From Pestalotiopsis fici W106-1 (taxonomy: Eukaryota; Ascomycota; Sordariomycetes; Amphisphaeriales; Sporocadaceae), in assembly GCF_000516985.1 (NCBI RefSeq), contig NW_006917099.1:2434685-2498684 (forward strand): a stretch of 64,000 nt of DNA, in the 5' to 3' direction. Shown here piece by piece: positions 25,630 to 36,728 of this stretch. The notes under the pieces were generated by a model, which searched no databases, had not been told where the DNA came from, and worked only from the letters and a program-made list of their open reading frames with translations. Numbering within the stretch: the first letter of the stretch is position 1; each line of letters starts with the position of its first letter. The position numbers and the translations under genes were made by a program.

Positions 25630-27181
25630 GATTGGACACTTGAAAAATCATGCCAAGAGCTGCCGTCATCCCTAGGAAACTACCCAAAGATTTTCGAGGG
25701 CGAGAAAGAGGAAGAAAAAAAAAACCGCCCTACAGAGTAGAGTTATGTGACTACGAGAGTGGTGTTATTAGGTATGAATGTCAAGTATTCCAGGGTCCAA
25801 GCGCTACAGAGTACCTCGTAAGCATCCGGCCGGGCGCTTGTACTGGGTAATGACCAGAATAAATGCAGCTCAGTGCTGCATTGAATAGTAGTAGTACTTC
25901 GTACAGCACCACAGGGTCGGGTCTGGTCTCCTTTTACCTTGCACATGCTTCGTATACATGGACCCGGAACGCGGTGAAATTTCCAAGGCCTCATCGTGCA
26001 AATGCGAACCACATCGTCTGAGACTTGACTGGGTAGCTCAGGTACAGATGGGAACCAGTTACCTAACGGACTTGAGATGATCCTGAATAGACTGCTGCCG
26101 GCTCGTGCTACGGTGACTGTTGTGTTGGCCTTGGGCCGTTACCTCTGCAGTAGCCGCCGCCTGGCCTGTGTGATGAACCGGCTTGCCCTTGTCCTGTCGT
26201 GGTAGCTGATTCATGTGAAATGAAATTTGACGTGGAAATACACAGTTAAGGGCTGCGGGGGAACAGCTAGTGCACCTCTTATTACTTTTACAACTGTGGA
26301 TCGGCCATTGATATTCCGTACTTGGACTCATCATATGCATTTCGGGAACGAATACAAGCTATGGAGTAGATCAAGTTACAATCACCTCTGTGTGGAACGT
26401 CAACGGGCATTACGAATTGATGGGGGCTCATTGCTGGGCTTGGCCATCCTCAAGGCTAGGAAGCCCGAGACTTCGAATATCCATTCACTCATGGCAAGTA
26501 CCGAACAATGTCACTTGCACGAGTTGTAGATAAGGTACTGGCTAGCAGTAGGCTACAAGGAAATACACTTGCGTCCATAAAAATGTCGACTGTGGTCAGG
26601 TTGGTTCATAGTATCTAGTGGACTTCGGTAAGCACATACTCTGTTTGAGTCACTACACAGATCTTGAGCGGTGGATATGGGATATTCCGTATACCAAGTA
26701 CGGTCCTTCAGTTCAAGCGTGCACAGAAGGGTCCAGCTAAAGGATTCGTTCTTATAAGCTTAAACTTGAATCAACCAGGCCTAAGAAAGATCGTCCTTCA
26801 TAACTTCTTGTGTTGTACTTTTTTACGCGCTCACTGTGGTCTCAATTTGCCTTTGCTTCTATGGACGCAGAATCACTGGACCCCGAGACTGTGCTTTTCG
26901 TCCATGGGACTGTTGGTCTTGTAGTATCAATCTCGCTTGGAAGTCTCTTTGCTATGCAGGTCATGTACCACGTTGGTCGCGAGTGAATTAAAAGACTTTA
27001 ACAGCAGCAATTGCGAATTTGTGGCCTCATTCTATGGTGACTACTGCATTTCAACGTCCGCTACATGCGGGCAGCCATGGACCTTGGGACATACTTGCAT
27101 CTACGGATTGGAAAAGCCGTTGTGGATCCTGCTAGACACGCTCCAGCTGAGAGATACACGGCCTAGGGGAGTGACTACGTG

Positions 27182-27203
27182 ATGTACGAAGTACTTCGTA
27201 CAT
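27182..27203. repeat. 22-bp perfect palindrome
   Basis: The 22 bases, with core tgtacgaagtacttcgtaca, equal their own reverse complement. A 13-bp part, agtacttcgtaca, also occurs at 25893-25905. It could be a dimeric protein-binding site or a repeat remnant; no flanking gene start is near. Confidence 0.6.
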
Positions 27204-28844
27204 GCTGCTTCGTCCAGGTCTCATGCATCATACGTTAAATGGGCACTTGTTCTCCAGCTTATGCCTTTCCAAGTATGTGAGGAGCGTTGAAGGGATAGCA
27301 ATAGTGCCCCGAATCATTAACTCGTGAGTTCAATATATGTAATCATATAGGTTTGCCTGTTTGTCTTGTCACTCAAGCTGAGTGAGGCTGATGCCTCCAT
27401 TCTGGACCGAAGAACGTCAAGCCTGTCATTTCCAATTAAAAGCGGCCGATCTCGTATATCAGACCCTGCCACGATAGGTTGACAGACGTTGGCCAGCAAG
27501 TGAGCAGGCTGGATTTTGCGGATCATGCAGCATGAAACCGTGTATTTTATGTGCCCAAATGGATTCAATATGCAGCTTGCCCTCCTAATTGCCCTCCTTG
27601 AACCTTCGAGGGCGATAGTCGGAAGCCAGTACGACCGATAAGGCACTATCAGGGTGATGTGTTCGACTGGGCTCCGATGGGAACTTTGGTCTGACTTGAA
27701 GCAAGTCACACACAAGCTGGCGAAAAGCGCATTTTGTGCAAAGGCAAGAAGAAGAAAAAAGAATAGGAAACCACGTGCTAACTTGTTAAAGTCAAGTTGA
27801 CGCCGCGTGGTATTCAGAATTAGATCGTGGGTTAATCAGAGATCTCGTCACGCCCGGTGCTTCTTTTTTCCCCCCTTCTTTTTTTGTTCTTTCGCCTCAA
27901 ACTGTGCATGTCGACATGTACATGTCCTGATGATTAACCCCGTTCTTGAGACAGGAAGGCTCCGAGTGCCGCTCATCGCTGGGATTCTTGCGTGATTGTG
28001 AGCATGGATTTTAAAGAAAGGAGATGACGGTGACGTTGGCTGCAATCTTAATCGACCCTAATCCTGGTTTGCCATGCCTTCAAGATCTGCTTACGGGCTT
28101 TTTTGTTGGCGGTTTCCCATTGCTCAGCAGGACAACCATGGCCACTTGGCAACAATTGTACCTCGGGGGAGAGATTATGTCTTTCCGGAATTCAGCCAGG
28201 TTCAGAGACTGATCCGTGATGGTCGCAAGGAAGATAGTAGTGCATACCTGGTAGGGACGTCGAGGCAGATAAAGCCAGGCACTTGGAAAAGGATCGACGC
28301 ATCAGAACATGGCCAATCTTCGCTAAAAGTGGTCATCTTTGGATGTCAGATCAAAGTAGACAGCAACCAGCACTTGAAATACCTGGAAGATGCTAAAGTA
28401 ATCTATCCTCGTTGAGAAATCGAGTGCGATGCCTGATAATCACGTCGAATACTTGCATAGATAGATACGGGGGCAGTTCAAGCGTGTAAGTGGTAGGCGA
28501 TAGTACCCAATTTCTTGACAAAGTTGCAAGCGCCCTAATTTGAGCGTCATTGTTTCGTGTCAGATCCTCCCGATCAAGCAATACATTCAAAGAATCAGAG
28601 ACCTCGAGAACATATCAATTTGAGTTGAGCAATAATAAGCCATCAGGTAGAGAGATTGTAAAATGGGACATCTTGGTAATTTTTCATCAACTTACAAACA
28701 GGACCATACCTCCCCAGTCTAGGATACTGTGTGTATCAGCCCTGGGCCCCCACCCGCCGCCACGTTTATTGCCCACAGGGACGAGCGACTTTAGCGCTGT
28801 CAATCTTATGGAGCTTACACAGTAGTGCACCTACTACGCAATGT

Positions 28845-28890
28845 GGTATGTAGTACATTAAACCATAACGCGTGACCTCTACTACATACC
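28845..28890. repeat. 11-bp inverted repeat upstream of the Vma22-like gene
   Basis: ggtatgtagta at 28845-28855 is the exact reverse complement of tactacatacc at 28880-28890, with a 24-nt loop. The related words ctactacgc and tttactacattaccc lie on either side, so a TAC-TAC unit is repeated in this promoter-proximal stretch, about 235-280 bp before the start codon. Confidence 0.5.
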
Positions 28891-29124
28891 CATTCCACCA
28901 TCAATGGTCACAAACAAACTTGAGCTTTACTACATTACCCATGCGTGCTTGCCAGGGACCTGACGTGCATGAGCACAGTACCAACACAGCCTTGGACAAG
29001 CTCATCTAAGGATACTACTATCTAGAAGCCTTCTAGAAGCAAGGCTGTTGCGCCGCTCATTTCCATTCCTCATCCAACGCCAGAGTCTAGGCGAAGTACT
29101 TCAAGCAGATTTGCTACACTAATC

Positions 29125-29748
29125 ATGGGCATCGACGAGATCGACACTCTCTTGGAGCGTTACCTCCTGTTACTTGATGAATACACCACCCTCCGCGCCA
29201 ACCTCAACGCCCTACAGGCTGGTATCTACCAGAATATTGCGAGAGCCAACTTCTCAGCCGAGCGAGGCATGAGATTCGGCCAGAACCACTACGATGACCG
29301 GGTTCAGGCCTCTCGGAAGTTGGAAATCTCTCTCGACGACAACGGATGCGCCGTATTCAAGGTAGCTGGTGCAACTTTGGACCAGACAGCACCACAAAAG
29401 TGCCAAACGGAAGCTGCAGCCGTCGGTGCGCAAGATCCCGCCCAAGAGGAGACAGATGCCAACGTGTCTCACAATGGCAAAGAGCCACTAGTCCATGAAG
29501 ACAAGGCCCCTCGAAGAAAGAATCCGTTGCAATGGTTTGGCCTGTTGGCGCCGCTCCCTCTACGTCAAGCTCAGGCTCAAAACGTCAAAGCTGTGGAAGA
29601 TATCATACCACGGCTTGTCACGGTCAATGCTGAGATGGAGCAAGTTGAGATAGCAGTACGGAGAGCAAGAAAAAAGCGTGGCAAGGCGGAAGCCACGGCA
29701 AAGAAACATCAGGAGGAGGTACATCGACAGGAGGAAGCGACGGCATGA
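29125..29748 (+). CDS. vma22: V-ATPase assembly factor Vma22/CCDC115-like
   Basis: Likely ER-associated chaperone for assembly of the vacuolar H+-ATPase Vo sector. Single exon of 207 residues from ATG 29125. The N-terminal helix IDTLLERYLLLLDEYTTLR, the stretch QNIARANFSAERGMRFGQ, and the C-terminal block NPLQWFGLLAPLPLRQAQAQ followed by a charged coiled coil (VNAEMEQVEIAVRRARKKR) match the fungal Vma22/CCDC115 pattern as I know it. The middle (about residues 85-135) is acidic and variable. No signal peptide or membrane segment. Stop TGA at 29746-29748. The assignment rests on recalled family pattern, not a search; a generic coiled-coil protein is the alternative. Confidence 0.72.
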   Translation: MGIDEIDTLLERYLLLLDEYTTLRANLNALQAGIYQNIARANFSAERGMRFGQNHYDDRVQASRKLEISLDDNGCAVFKVAGATLDQTAPQKCQTEAAAVGAQDPAQEETDANVSHNGKEPLVHEDKAPRRKNPLQWFGLLAPLPLRQAQAQNVKAVEDIIPRLVTVNAEMEQVEIAVRRARKKRGKAEATAKKHQEEVHRQEEATA

Positions 29749-31217
29749 AGGCTCGGCACGGCATTGATTACCGCAAAGTTGACTTCTTCTTAGGGGACAT
29801 TCTCTCGAGCTCTTCATCTGAGGACTTACTTCCAGACATAGATGACATGAATTGAATGTCTTGCCGCTACTGTCTTGGCATGCCCAATATGACATATCCA
29901 TTCATGTTAGCCATGAGTAGTGCATGTAGAGATCTCGAGACAGCATTGTCTGACAAGAGTGAATACCAATTCTGACCAGGCTAGCTATATACCCATCAAC
30001 TTTTCCCAACCAAGGTGCAGTATACTGCGTCTCAGCAGCAGCTTTTTAGACCCCCCTCCCAACATATGATGATGAAATTTTGGCTTTGGCAGAGCTGCAC
30101 GTTTCCAGATGTGCGCAACCAGATGGCCAACGCTCTAGTCTACGGCATGGCCTTTGAAATACTTTCGTTTGCCTGCAGGCAACCTGGCGCTGCATAACAT
30201 GGGCTGTTTGGGAACAAAAGACGGTCATATGTACAGCTGCCTGATTGGCAATCACTGTACATGTGTACACTGCAGTAGGGTTACCATCTGGCTATCTTGT
30301 CAGCCTGACTATTTTCTCAGCTTGTAGCATTGCAACCCATCGCTCGCTCTCTTCTCTCGTTTCGTTTGCAAACTCTGAGTTTTCGACTGCCGAGCCAATT
30401 CAGAAGGCAATTCGATCCGAGTGATGTTGCACAGGAGAGCGCGGTACCTCATTGACACACAGCCAAATCTAATGGTCGACCTTGGTAAATGAGTACCTCA
30501 ATCCACAGACGTGTTCGATTTCGCCCAGTCCAATTGTTGGTGGCTGGCCAATTAGTTTCGTCAGTCTTTTTGATAATTCGTGCGGTTCAAACAGCAAGCT
30601 ACCAGACTGTCATTACCGTCCGCATCTAGGCTTCTCTTTTTGTTTCTTAGTACCTTCTAGTGGTATGCGGAAGGGGTACGAGGAGAACTATCCTTTGCTG
30701 TTCCGTACCTAAAAACACGCCAGGAAGGAGGAAAGTGGCTCTCCTCCGTCGGGCATTACAAGGATATGCCCAAAACTGACCTCATTCACCCACCACACTT
30801 TTTTGGCCCTTGCAAACCGGGGCGTTTGTTCGTTTGCCTAGGGAAACTTCTCTTTTTCCTGGGGTACACTTCAATAATCGCAGGACAAGCACCCAGCTCC
30901 AGGGTTCCTATTTGGCCGCCCAGCGAAGGAGCTCCAGGATCTTGGAGGCGGCAGTTTTGAATTATTGCCTGGTGCACCAACCGCGGGGTTCGTTCCTCCA
31001 CCAAACGAAAAAGTGCCCGCCCTTCGATCTGACAGTCTGACTGAAAATCGCAGCCGCAGCAGCTTCAATTGCATTGCCGCGCCCCCCTCCCACGCCCCAG
31101 GCCGATGCTCAAATCTCACGTGCCACTATCTACCCTTATCCGTTGCGGATTGAATTCGGATTACGTGAATATCAAATTTTGAAAAGCTGCACCACACTCG
31201 CAGCAAGACGAGACGAC
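29749..31217. other. Intergenic region with promoter of the J-domain gene
   Basis: About 1.5 kb between Vma22-like and the J-domain protein. No gene is supported. Inverted words tgtacag...ctgtaca occur near 30230-30260 and a second gtacatgtgtac palindrome-like word follows. The last 250 bases before 31218 are the likely leader. Confidence 0.4.
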
Positions 31218-33375
31218 ATGGGGCCTCCAGCGCCTTCGTTCGACTATTACGCCGAGCTTGGTGTCTCAAAGTCAGCCACTTCGCAGGAGATCACCGCTGC
31301 TTATAGACGCCTGGCTAGAGTCCACCATCCAGACAAGAATCCAACTAATCAGGAAACAGCAACGAACAAGTTTCAAAGGGTAAGCTTCTGTATTCCTGCC
31401 ATGTTTATCCATGCCGCTACGACTACATTCCTCCCTTTGCCCATCTCTCCTACACACCCTGTCCCAGTCCAATCTCTGACTCGAGTCTATGCTCCAGGTC
31501 CAGCAAGCCTATGAAATTCTTTCCAGTACCGCTGGTCGGAGGCGATACGACACTTTCCCAACTACTAGAGGCACATGTACGTGTGGTCACTGCTACGACG
31601 AAGACGACTATGAAGATGGAGAATGGTACTCGGATTATGAGGACGACGATGAATACTATTACGACTTTACCTTTGGGCCCCGCGGCACTGGTCCTGGCCC
31701 TCGGCCCTACTTTAGCAGCGGACACCGACATGGTGGCTTCACTTTCGGCGGAAATCGCTTTCGCACCTATGAGGATATGGAGAAATTCTTTCAGCAGCAA
31801 GAGCGTGCAGACGCCGAGCGGCAAGCAATAATTCAAGAGGAGCGCCGTAAGAAGGAAGAAGCCGAAGCGGCCAGGAAGAAGGCCAAGGAGCAGGCCAAAC
31901 AAGCCGAAGAGAATGCCATTCAAAAGGAAAAGGATACACGCAAGGACGCCGAGAAGTCCAAACAGGATGAACGTTGGCAGAAGGCTGGTGCTGTTACCAA
32001 GGATGAGAAGCTAAAGACATGTCTGCACTCCGACTTTTGCAACAAGGTTCCTCAGAGAAAGAAATTCAAGTGCGGTACCTGTGGAAAGAAGGGAGGCATG
32101 ACAGCGTTCGAGTGCCCATTTTGCTCGAGCTTCCTATGTCAGCAGTGTGTCACCAAATTTTCTGAGAGAAGAGCGAAAGGAGAGGATCTCCCAAAGCCTA
32201 AACCAAAGCAAGAATCAGAACCAGAACCAGAATCCACAGTTACGCCCGTAGAGGAAGAAGCTGCCGACGAATCAGAGCCAGAACCAGAAGTTGTACCAGA
32301 CCCAGAACCAGATCCTCCAACAAGGTCAACACCTCCGTTAGAAAAGGTGAAGCAGCCGGTTTCAGCGTACCAGAAGGACATTGAGGACAAGTACGGGTGT
32401 CTTAACGGACAGACCGGCAAGAAGGCGAAAAAGAACAAGAAGGCAAATCTTAGCACACAACCCCTGAAGAGCTCAAGTCCCATGCATGAAGCAGCACCAC
32501 ATGTATCGATACCTGGAGTGAAGGTGAATGTCGGGCTCAAGGCGGCAAAGAGAGGCTCTCCTGCGCCCAGTGTCTCGTCAAGGTCAACGCAAGACGACTA
32601 TCAGCCACATATGAACGGCACCAACGGAGGCTCAGTTCGCAAGCCCTCTGCGGAGCCCACCCTCCAGAAGACTCAGAGTAACGGTTCGAGCATTAAGACA
32701 TCGTCAGCACCACACAATGATAACATTAAAAAATCGAATGGGATACCTGGTCTTCATCCCTTCCCACCCCCACCCCCGGCCCCTGAGCCTTCTGTCACGG
32801 GTGCCTCTGAAGTATCCGAGGAAAGTGTCAATGACTTCAATCCTCCAACTGGACCTGCTAGCTCAATGCGATTTCGGAAGCCTTCAACGAATGGGCACAA
32901 ACCCCAGCCGGCTTTCTCCTGTTATATTTGCGGCCAGCCCGGTCATCTGGCTCGGAATTGCTCGCAGCCGCGGACGTGTTATAATTGTGGTGGAACTGGC
33001 CACTTGGCCAAATACTGTGTTGGTAAGACCAATGGATCGAATGAATGGCAGCAGGCAGCACCGCCGCTGGAAGTTGATCCCAGGAGTGCATTCCCGGATT
33101 TTCAGATCTACGATGAAGAGGAATATGAGAAGAACACTCCCACAAAAGTGGCAATCAGGGGCGCGACTCTTGCTCGAGGCATCACGGAGCCTCTTTTGAG
33201 ACAAGCAATGGAATGCTTTGGACCAATTACCGAATGCGTCATTGATCGCAAGGCTGCTATCGCATGGGTTGCCTTTATAGAGAGCGGTGCTGCCCAAAAC
33301 GCAATCGCTGCCAGTCCTGTCCCTGTTGCCAAGGGAGCCGTGAGGATCTCTACATGGACTGGGGATTATTATTAA
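31218..33375 (+). CDS. J-domain protein with zinc-binding cluster, two CCHC knuckles and C-terminal RRM
   Basis: Co-chaperone-type protein with nucleic-acid-binding modules. Exons 31218-31379 and 31498-33375 flank a 118-nt GT-AG intron inside the J domain, giving 679 residues. Residues 9-75 form a full J domain with HPD at 37-39. A Lys/Glu-rich coiled coil follows an acidic Asp/Tyr-rich stretch. Residues 229-271 hold a Cys-rich zinc cluster (CLHSDFC, CGTC, CPFC, CQQC). A long low-complexity Pro/Glu/Ser region leads to two CX2CX4HX4C knuckles at 529-542 and 548-561. Residues about 597-676 resemble an RRM (TKVAIRGATLARGITEPLL, ITECVIDRKAAIAWVAFIE). J-plus-RRM proteins (Cwc23/DNAJC17) act in splicing, so an RNA-processing role is a reasonable inference. 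No membrane segments. Confidence 0.85.
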
Positions 33376-33719
33376 ACGCAACCAATGACACGTGGCGATA
33401 TTCGGACATTGACCACAATAGTTATGTCGAGATGAACTGGTGGACAGCTCTCTTTTGTTGGCTTGGGGGGGGGGGGGGGGGGGCAAGTCAAAAGGGATTC
33501 AGGGACTTGCAGCAAGTTTGCTCGGATTTGGTGTTTTCACCAATACAGGGCATCTGTGGACCGTGTATGTGTCGTAAAAGATATATCCGAGCTGATCAAC
33601 CAGACTTTGCTCATAACTTGCCAGGACGGCACAATATTGACAAGATAATTGACTCCCACTCATTCACGAGAATCACCAAGATGTTTTCATATGTTTGAAT
33701 TACATGAGAGAATTGTATC
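33376..33719. other. Convergent 3' intergenic region with G tract
   Basis: 344 bp between two convergent stop codons, containing both 3' UTRs. It contains a 19-base G run. No gene. Confidence 0.5.
33465..33483. repeat. 19-base poly-G tract
   Basis: Nineteen consecutive G on the plus strand, 90 bases after the stop of the J-domain gene, so probably inside its 3' UTR. The G-strand is the sense strand of that gene and could fold into a quadruplex in the RNA. Length may be unreliable in an assembly. Confidence 0.75.
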
Positions 33720-34630
33720 CTACACTCTCGCGGCCTGCTGCCTTTGCATTTCTTCTCTGAAAACGTTCCGGCCGTCCTGCGGCCTGCTAACCTCCATGTC
33801 ACCCATTTGAACCCCAACTGCTCCAGCGCCCAGGGACCTTTCAGCCCGGCTTTTCCTGCTTCCATATCCATCTTTGCTGCCCACTCCAAACATGTCCCTC
33901 AATTTCCAATCCGGATTCCTCCTCTTCTTGAACAGAAAGCCGGCAATGGCCATTAGTAACAACACTCCCACGACGACGGGAACAATGATTGCAGCTAGAT
34001 TTGGTCCACCTGACGCACTGAAGTTGTCCTCACTCGACGCCGCTGGGACGACGCGGACGAGTGGACCCAAGGTCCTTTGCATGGTTTCGCCATCAGCCGC
34101 CGCGGTGACAATGTAAAGCTGTGCATCTACGCCATTTTCCGACGTCGAATTGAGGACTGAGCTCGAGATGTCCCACTACAAATTGTTAGATATTTATTTA
34201 TTGGATGGATAAATGAGTTTGAAGCGGCTCTTTCAAAGCAGTTTGTCTGAGTCTGCTCTTGCAGCACCACCTCGGACAATGTTTGCTCATGAGGCGACTC
34301 CCCCCCAAAAAGGGGGAATTACACTGGAAATTCCTTACCGAGTACGACCCGGTACCGGCCCGAAGCGAATTGGACGTGAAGCCGTCATCATCCTGGGGCG
34401 TAGGGTCACTGCCCGACGACGGGCTGAAGTTGGCTTGGATCTGGACGAGAACACTGTTGTTGGCAAAGAATGAGGGGTCCCACGTCACTGGCTCTCGTGT
34501 CAGTGATGTAGACATGAATAATACGTGAGTTCCGTGGGTTAAGCATGACTTACCAATTAGCCTGTCTCCGGGCTTGGCTTCCGTGTTGTTGGCTGGCTCG
34601 CAGAAAGGCGCGACATCGCCGTCGATATTG
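33720..34630 (-). CDS. C-terminal exons of a single-pass membrane protein (5' end unresolved)
   Basis: Extracellular-domain protein with one C-terminal membrane helix. Supported exons: 34630-34554, 34487-34339 and 34175-33720, with GT-AG introns of 66 and 163 nt in phase. The ectodomain reads NIDGDVAPFCEPANNTE, VTWDPSFFANNSVLVQ and WDISSSVLNSTSENGVDAQL, with several N-glycosylation sequons. The membrane helix is LAAIIVPVVVGVLLLMAIAGF, followed by KKRR and a cytosolic tail of about 90 residues. The -VTWDP- module resembles Ig-like/Kre9-like fungal wall proteins. The first exon here begins at an acceptor (GAATTGCAG) and needs upstream sequence carrying a signal peptide; candidates at 34940-35150 appear frame-shifted. 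An ATG at 34641 could start a shorter product without signal peptide. Function unknown. Confidence 0.65.
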
Positions 34631-34939
34631 CTGCAATTCATTTCATAAATGTTTGAAATAACGATTGTAGTATGTGAAATGATGGACTAGATATCAAATT
34701 GAATGAAAGACGTTGAAGATATTACAAGAGATACGCAGTCGTTCCAGGAAAAATAAATCAAAACTCAGAGAGAGAAGTATAATATCCTGTCGCTCACTTG
34801 GAGGTAGAGCCGGTTTTTAATCCATGAGCTGCCAACTGCCGGATTTTAACACACACGTGTTACGGCACAATGTCGATCAGGTACGGCCATCCCGTTCTCG
34901 CTGTCCCGGCCAGTGATTGTTTGGTGGTGGTACGATACC

Positions 34940-35150
34940 TGGAAGCTGGACGTCGTCTAAATAAAGGCCCCAGGGGTGATCTGCGACAATGATCGCCAGC
35001 TTGCAACTCCAAATTGTTCTCAACGTCATGGACAGTATAATTCGGCTGTTCTCTTTTGCAAAGACCAACGGGCAAGTTTCCTTGGTAATTCTCGAATTTC
35101 AAGTGTTTTGAAAGATTGGAGGATTGTCGGATTCCAAAGTCAAAATTTGT
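34940..35150 (-). pseudogene. Candidate upstream exon of the membrane protein, apparently frame-shifted
   Basis: One minus-strand frame reads NYQGNLPVGLCKREQPNYTV and HDVENNLELQAG, which is protein-like. Within a few codons the neighbouring frame becomes protein-like (IIVADHPWGLYLDDVQLPG). The first frame can splice from 34939 to the acceptor at 34631 in correct phase, but only with a 308-nt intron, long for this genome. Either the exon is real in the first frame, or there has been a small insertion/deletion near 34985-34995 (mutation or assembly error). No signal peptide exon was identified further up to 35600. Confidence 0.25.
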
Positions 35151-35871
35151 CTCCGAGGAGCGGGATTTGCTCAGTCTTCCAACATCATTGGCGGTTGCAT
35201 GGGGTCGTCTTCAATCTTGCCCTAGCCGCGGGGCATCAACATCAGGTCTCAATTTGATAATTGTCGAACGCACTTGAGACGAAAGACAGGGTTCCTGCAT
35301 GCACCTCAATGACAGCCGATGTCAACGTCGCCTACAGCCCTGTGAAATTCATGCTCACCTCGCGCCATTGAATTTTGCTTTTCGACTGGGGTTATTGTGT
35401 TGGGCAATCCGCCTTGTACTTTGCCAAGTACTGCCGGATGCGACTGTGGCCTTGGCGAGGATTCCATCCGATTCCAAGTGACCACTTTGAACATTCGCAA
35501 AGAAACCAAGGCCAAGAACCTCTCTTGAATCATTGGAATTCGGAACCAACATGAGCTCCGCATCTTGATTGATTCACCTGGTCAACGGACAGGTTAACGT
35601 TTTTAGACGGCTGGTCTCAGTGACCATTGTACTTGAGGAAATAGATTTACAGATACCTGCTATAGTTGGAATTAGACTAGGTTAGCTGTGTTCCACAATG
35701 CATACATGCCCAAGTATACAGCAAAGTCGCCCCGCATCAGAGAACTTTGGGAAGTATATCGGATACATTGTATCTAAGCATTGCTATTACTCTGCCTCTG
35801 TGCTTTGAAACAGACGTTGATGTGAGAATCCAAGACTGGTCCATTACATGAAATCGAAGCTCTTGACAGAT
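35151..35871. other. Intergenic or unresolved 5' region
   Basis: Between the candidate upstream exon and the dehalogenase stop. An ATG at 35563 in good context (TCAAGATG) opens an 85-codon minus-strand frame, but its product has no recognisable signal peptide or domain. It may include lost first exons of the membrane protein gene. Nothing else is supported. Confidence 0.3.
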
Positions 35872-36728
35872 TTATTCAAGACGATCCGCCACACCGTGCA
35901 GTCCACCATTCCCATAGGGCACCCACATGTCCACCCAGCCACCGAGCTTGGCCTTTTCTATCTCGTCCGGGCTGTACCTCTCCTCAAACGGCCGTTCCAC
36001 ATAGAAAGCCTTGAGGCCACACTTTTTGGCGGCCCAGAGGTCACCCAGGTGCGCCGCGACCAGCGCAACCTCATGCGGTTGAAGGTTGAGCTTTGCAACG
36101 GCGCCCTCATATACGGCCGGATCTGGCTTGTATGCGGCCCAGGTATCGGAACCCCAAATCTCCGAGAAACCCAAGCTGTTCGTGTCGTTGAGTGAATGGA
36201 GGAGCTGAACTGAGCCATCAGAGAGAGTAATGACAGGTCCATGCTTGGCCAGCCTCGCAATGGCTGACGCCGAGTCTGGCCATGCCTCGAGCTTGTGCCA
36301 CAGGAAGACCAAATCCTCGCGCTGCTGAGCATTCCAAAGGCCCTCGAACTTGTATTTTGAAATCATTAACTTTAGAGTTCGTCTATGAACCTCTTCTTGC
36401 AACAGGAAATCAGTCACGCCCGGTTGAGCAGAATGTGCAAAGTTTATATATCTGGAATACCTGTACCATTGTGAGTGCTCTGATTTACTCGATTATAAAT
36501 TGCAATGCCCAATTCTCACCATTCCGAGGCGAACCACTCCCAGTCAGTGTGCGTCATGTTCTTGACACGTTCAATCAACACCGATTCATTGTCTGAAACT
36601 TGTTGTTCTCCAATAGCTGAACTGGCAGCAGCCTCCAAACTAAGAGCCAGGCTCTGGCGCCAATTGACGACTGTTCCAAAAACGTCGAAGACGAAGGCTT
36701 TTGGCGCAGAAATCTTGGAAAATGACAT
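35872..36728 (-). CDS. Type II haloacid dehalogenase (HAD superfamily)
   Basis: HAD-fold hydrolase of the L-2-haloacid dehalogenase (type II) subfamily, which in characterised members replaces halogen by hydroxyl on 2-haloacids via an Asp nucleophile. Exons 36728-36520 and 36460-35872 with a 59-nt GT-AG intron give 265 residues. Asp15 in FVFDVFGTVVNWR is the expected nucleophile with Thr19 at motif I; ITLSDGS is motif II; YKPDPAVY carries the motif III Lys; AAHLGDLWAAKKCGL is motif IV. No signal peptide, so cytosolic. The start ATG 36728 is chosen because the longer frame upstream is a T/A-run artefact. It lies in tandem downstream of the monooxygenase, 463 bp away. Many fungal members have unknown substrates; dehalogenation is by family only. 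Confidence 0.85.

Larger units (their letters stand above)
23743..29124. other. Gene-poor region of 5.4 kb
   Basis: No supported gene between cdc42 and the Vma22-like gene. The first several hundred bases are probably the cdc42 leader and promoter, including (GGCA)4 at 23925-23940 and A/T runs near 24320-24340 and 24615-24640. TAGGTA-type microrepeats, GTACGGAGTA-like motifs and short palindromes are scattered throughout. Frames of up to 170 codons occur on both strands, but none has a domain, an intron pattern or family resemblance. It may be degenerate repeat sequence, but I saw no terminal repeats or transposase remnants. Confidence 0.45.
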
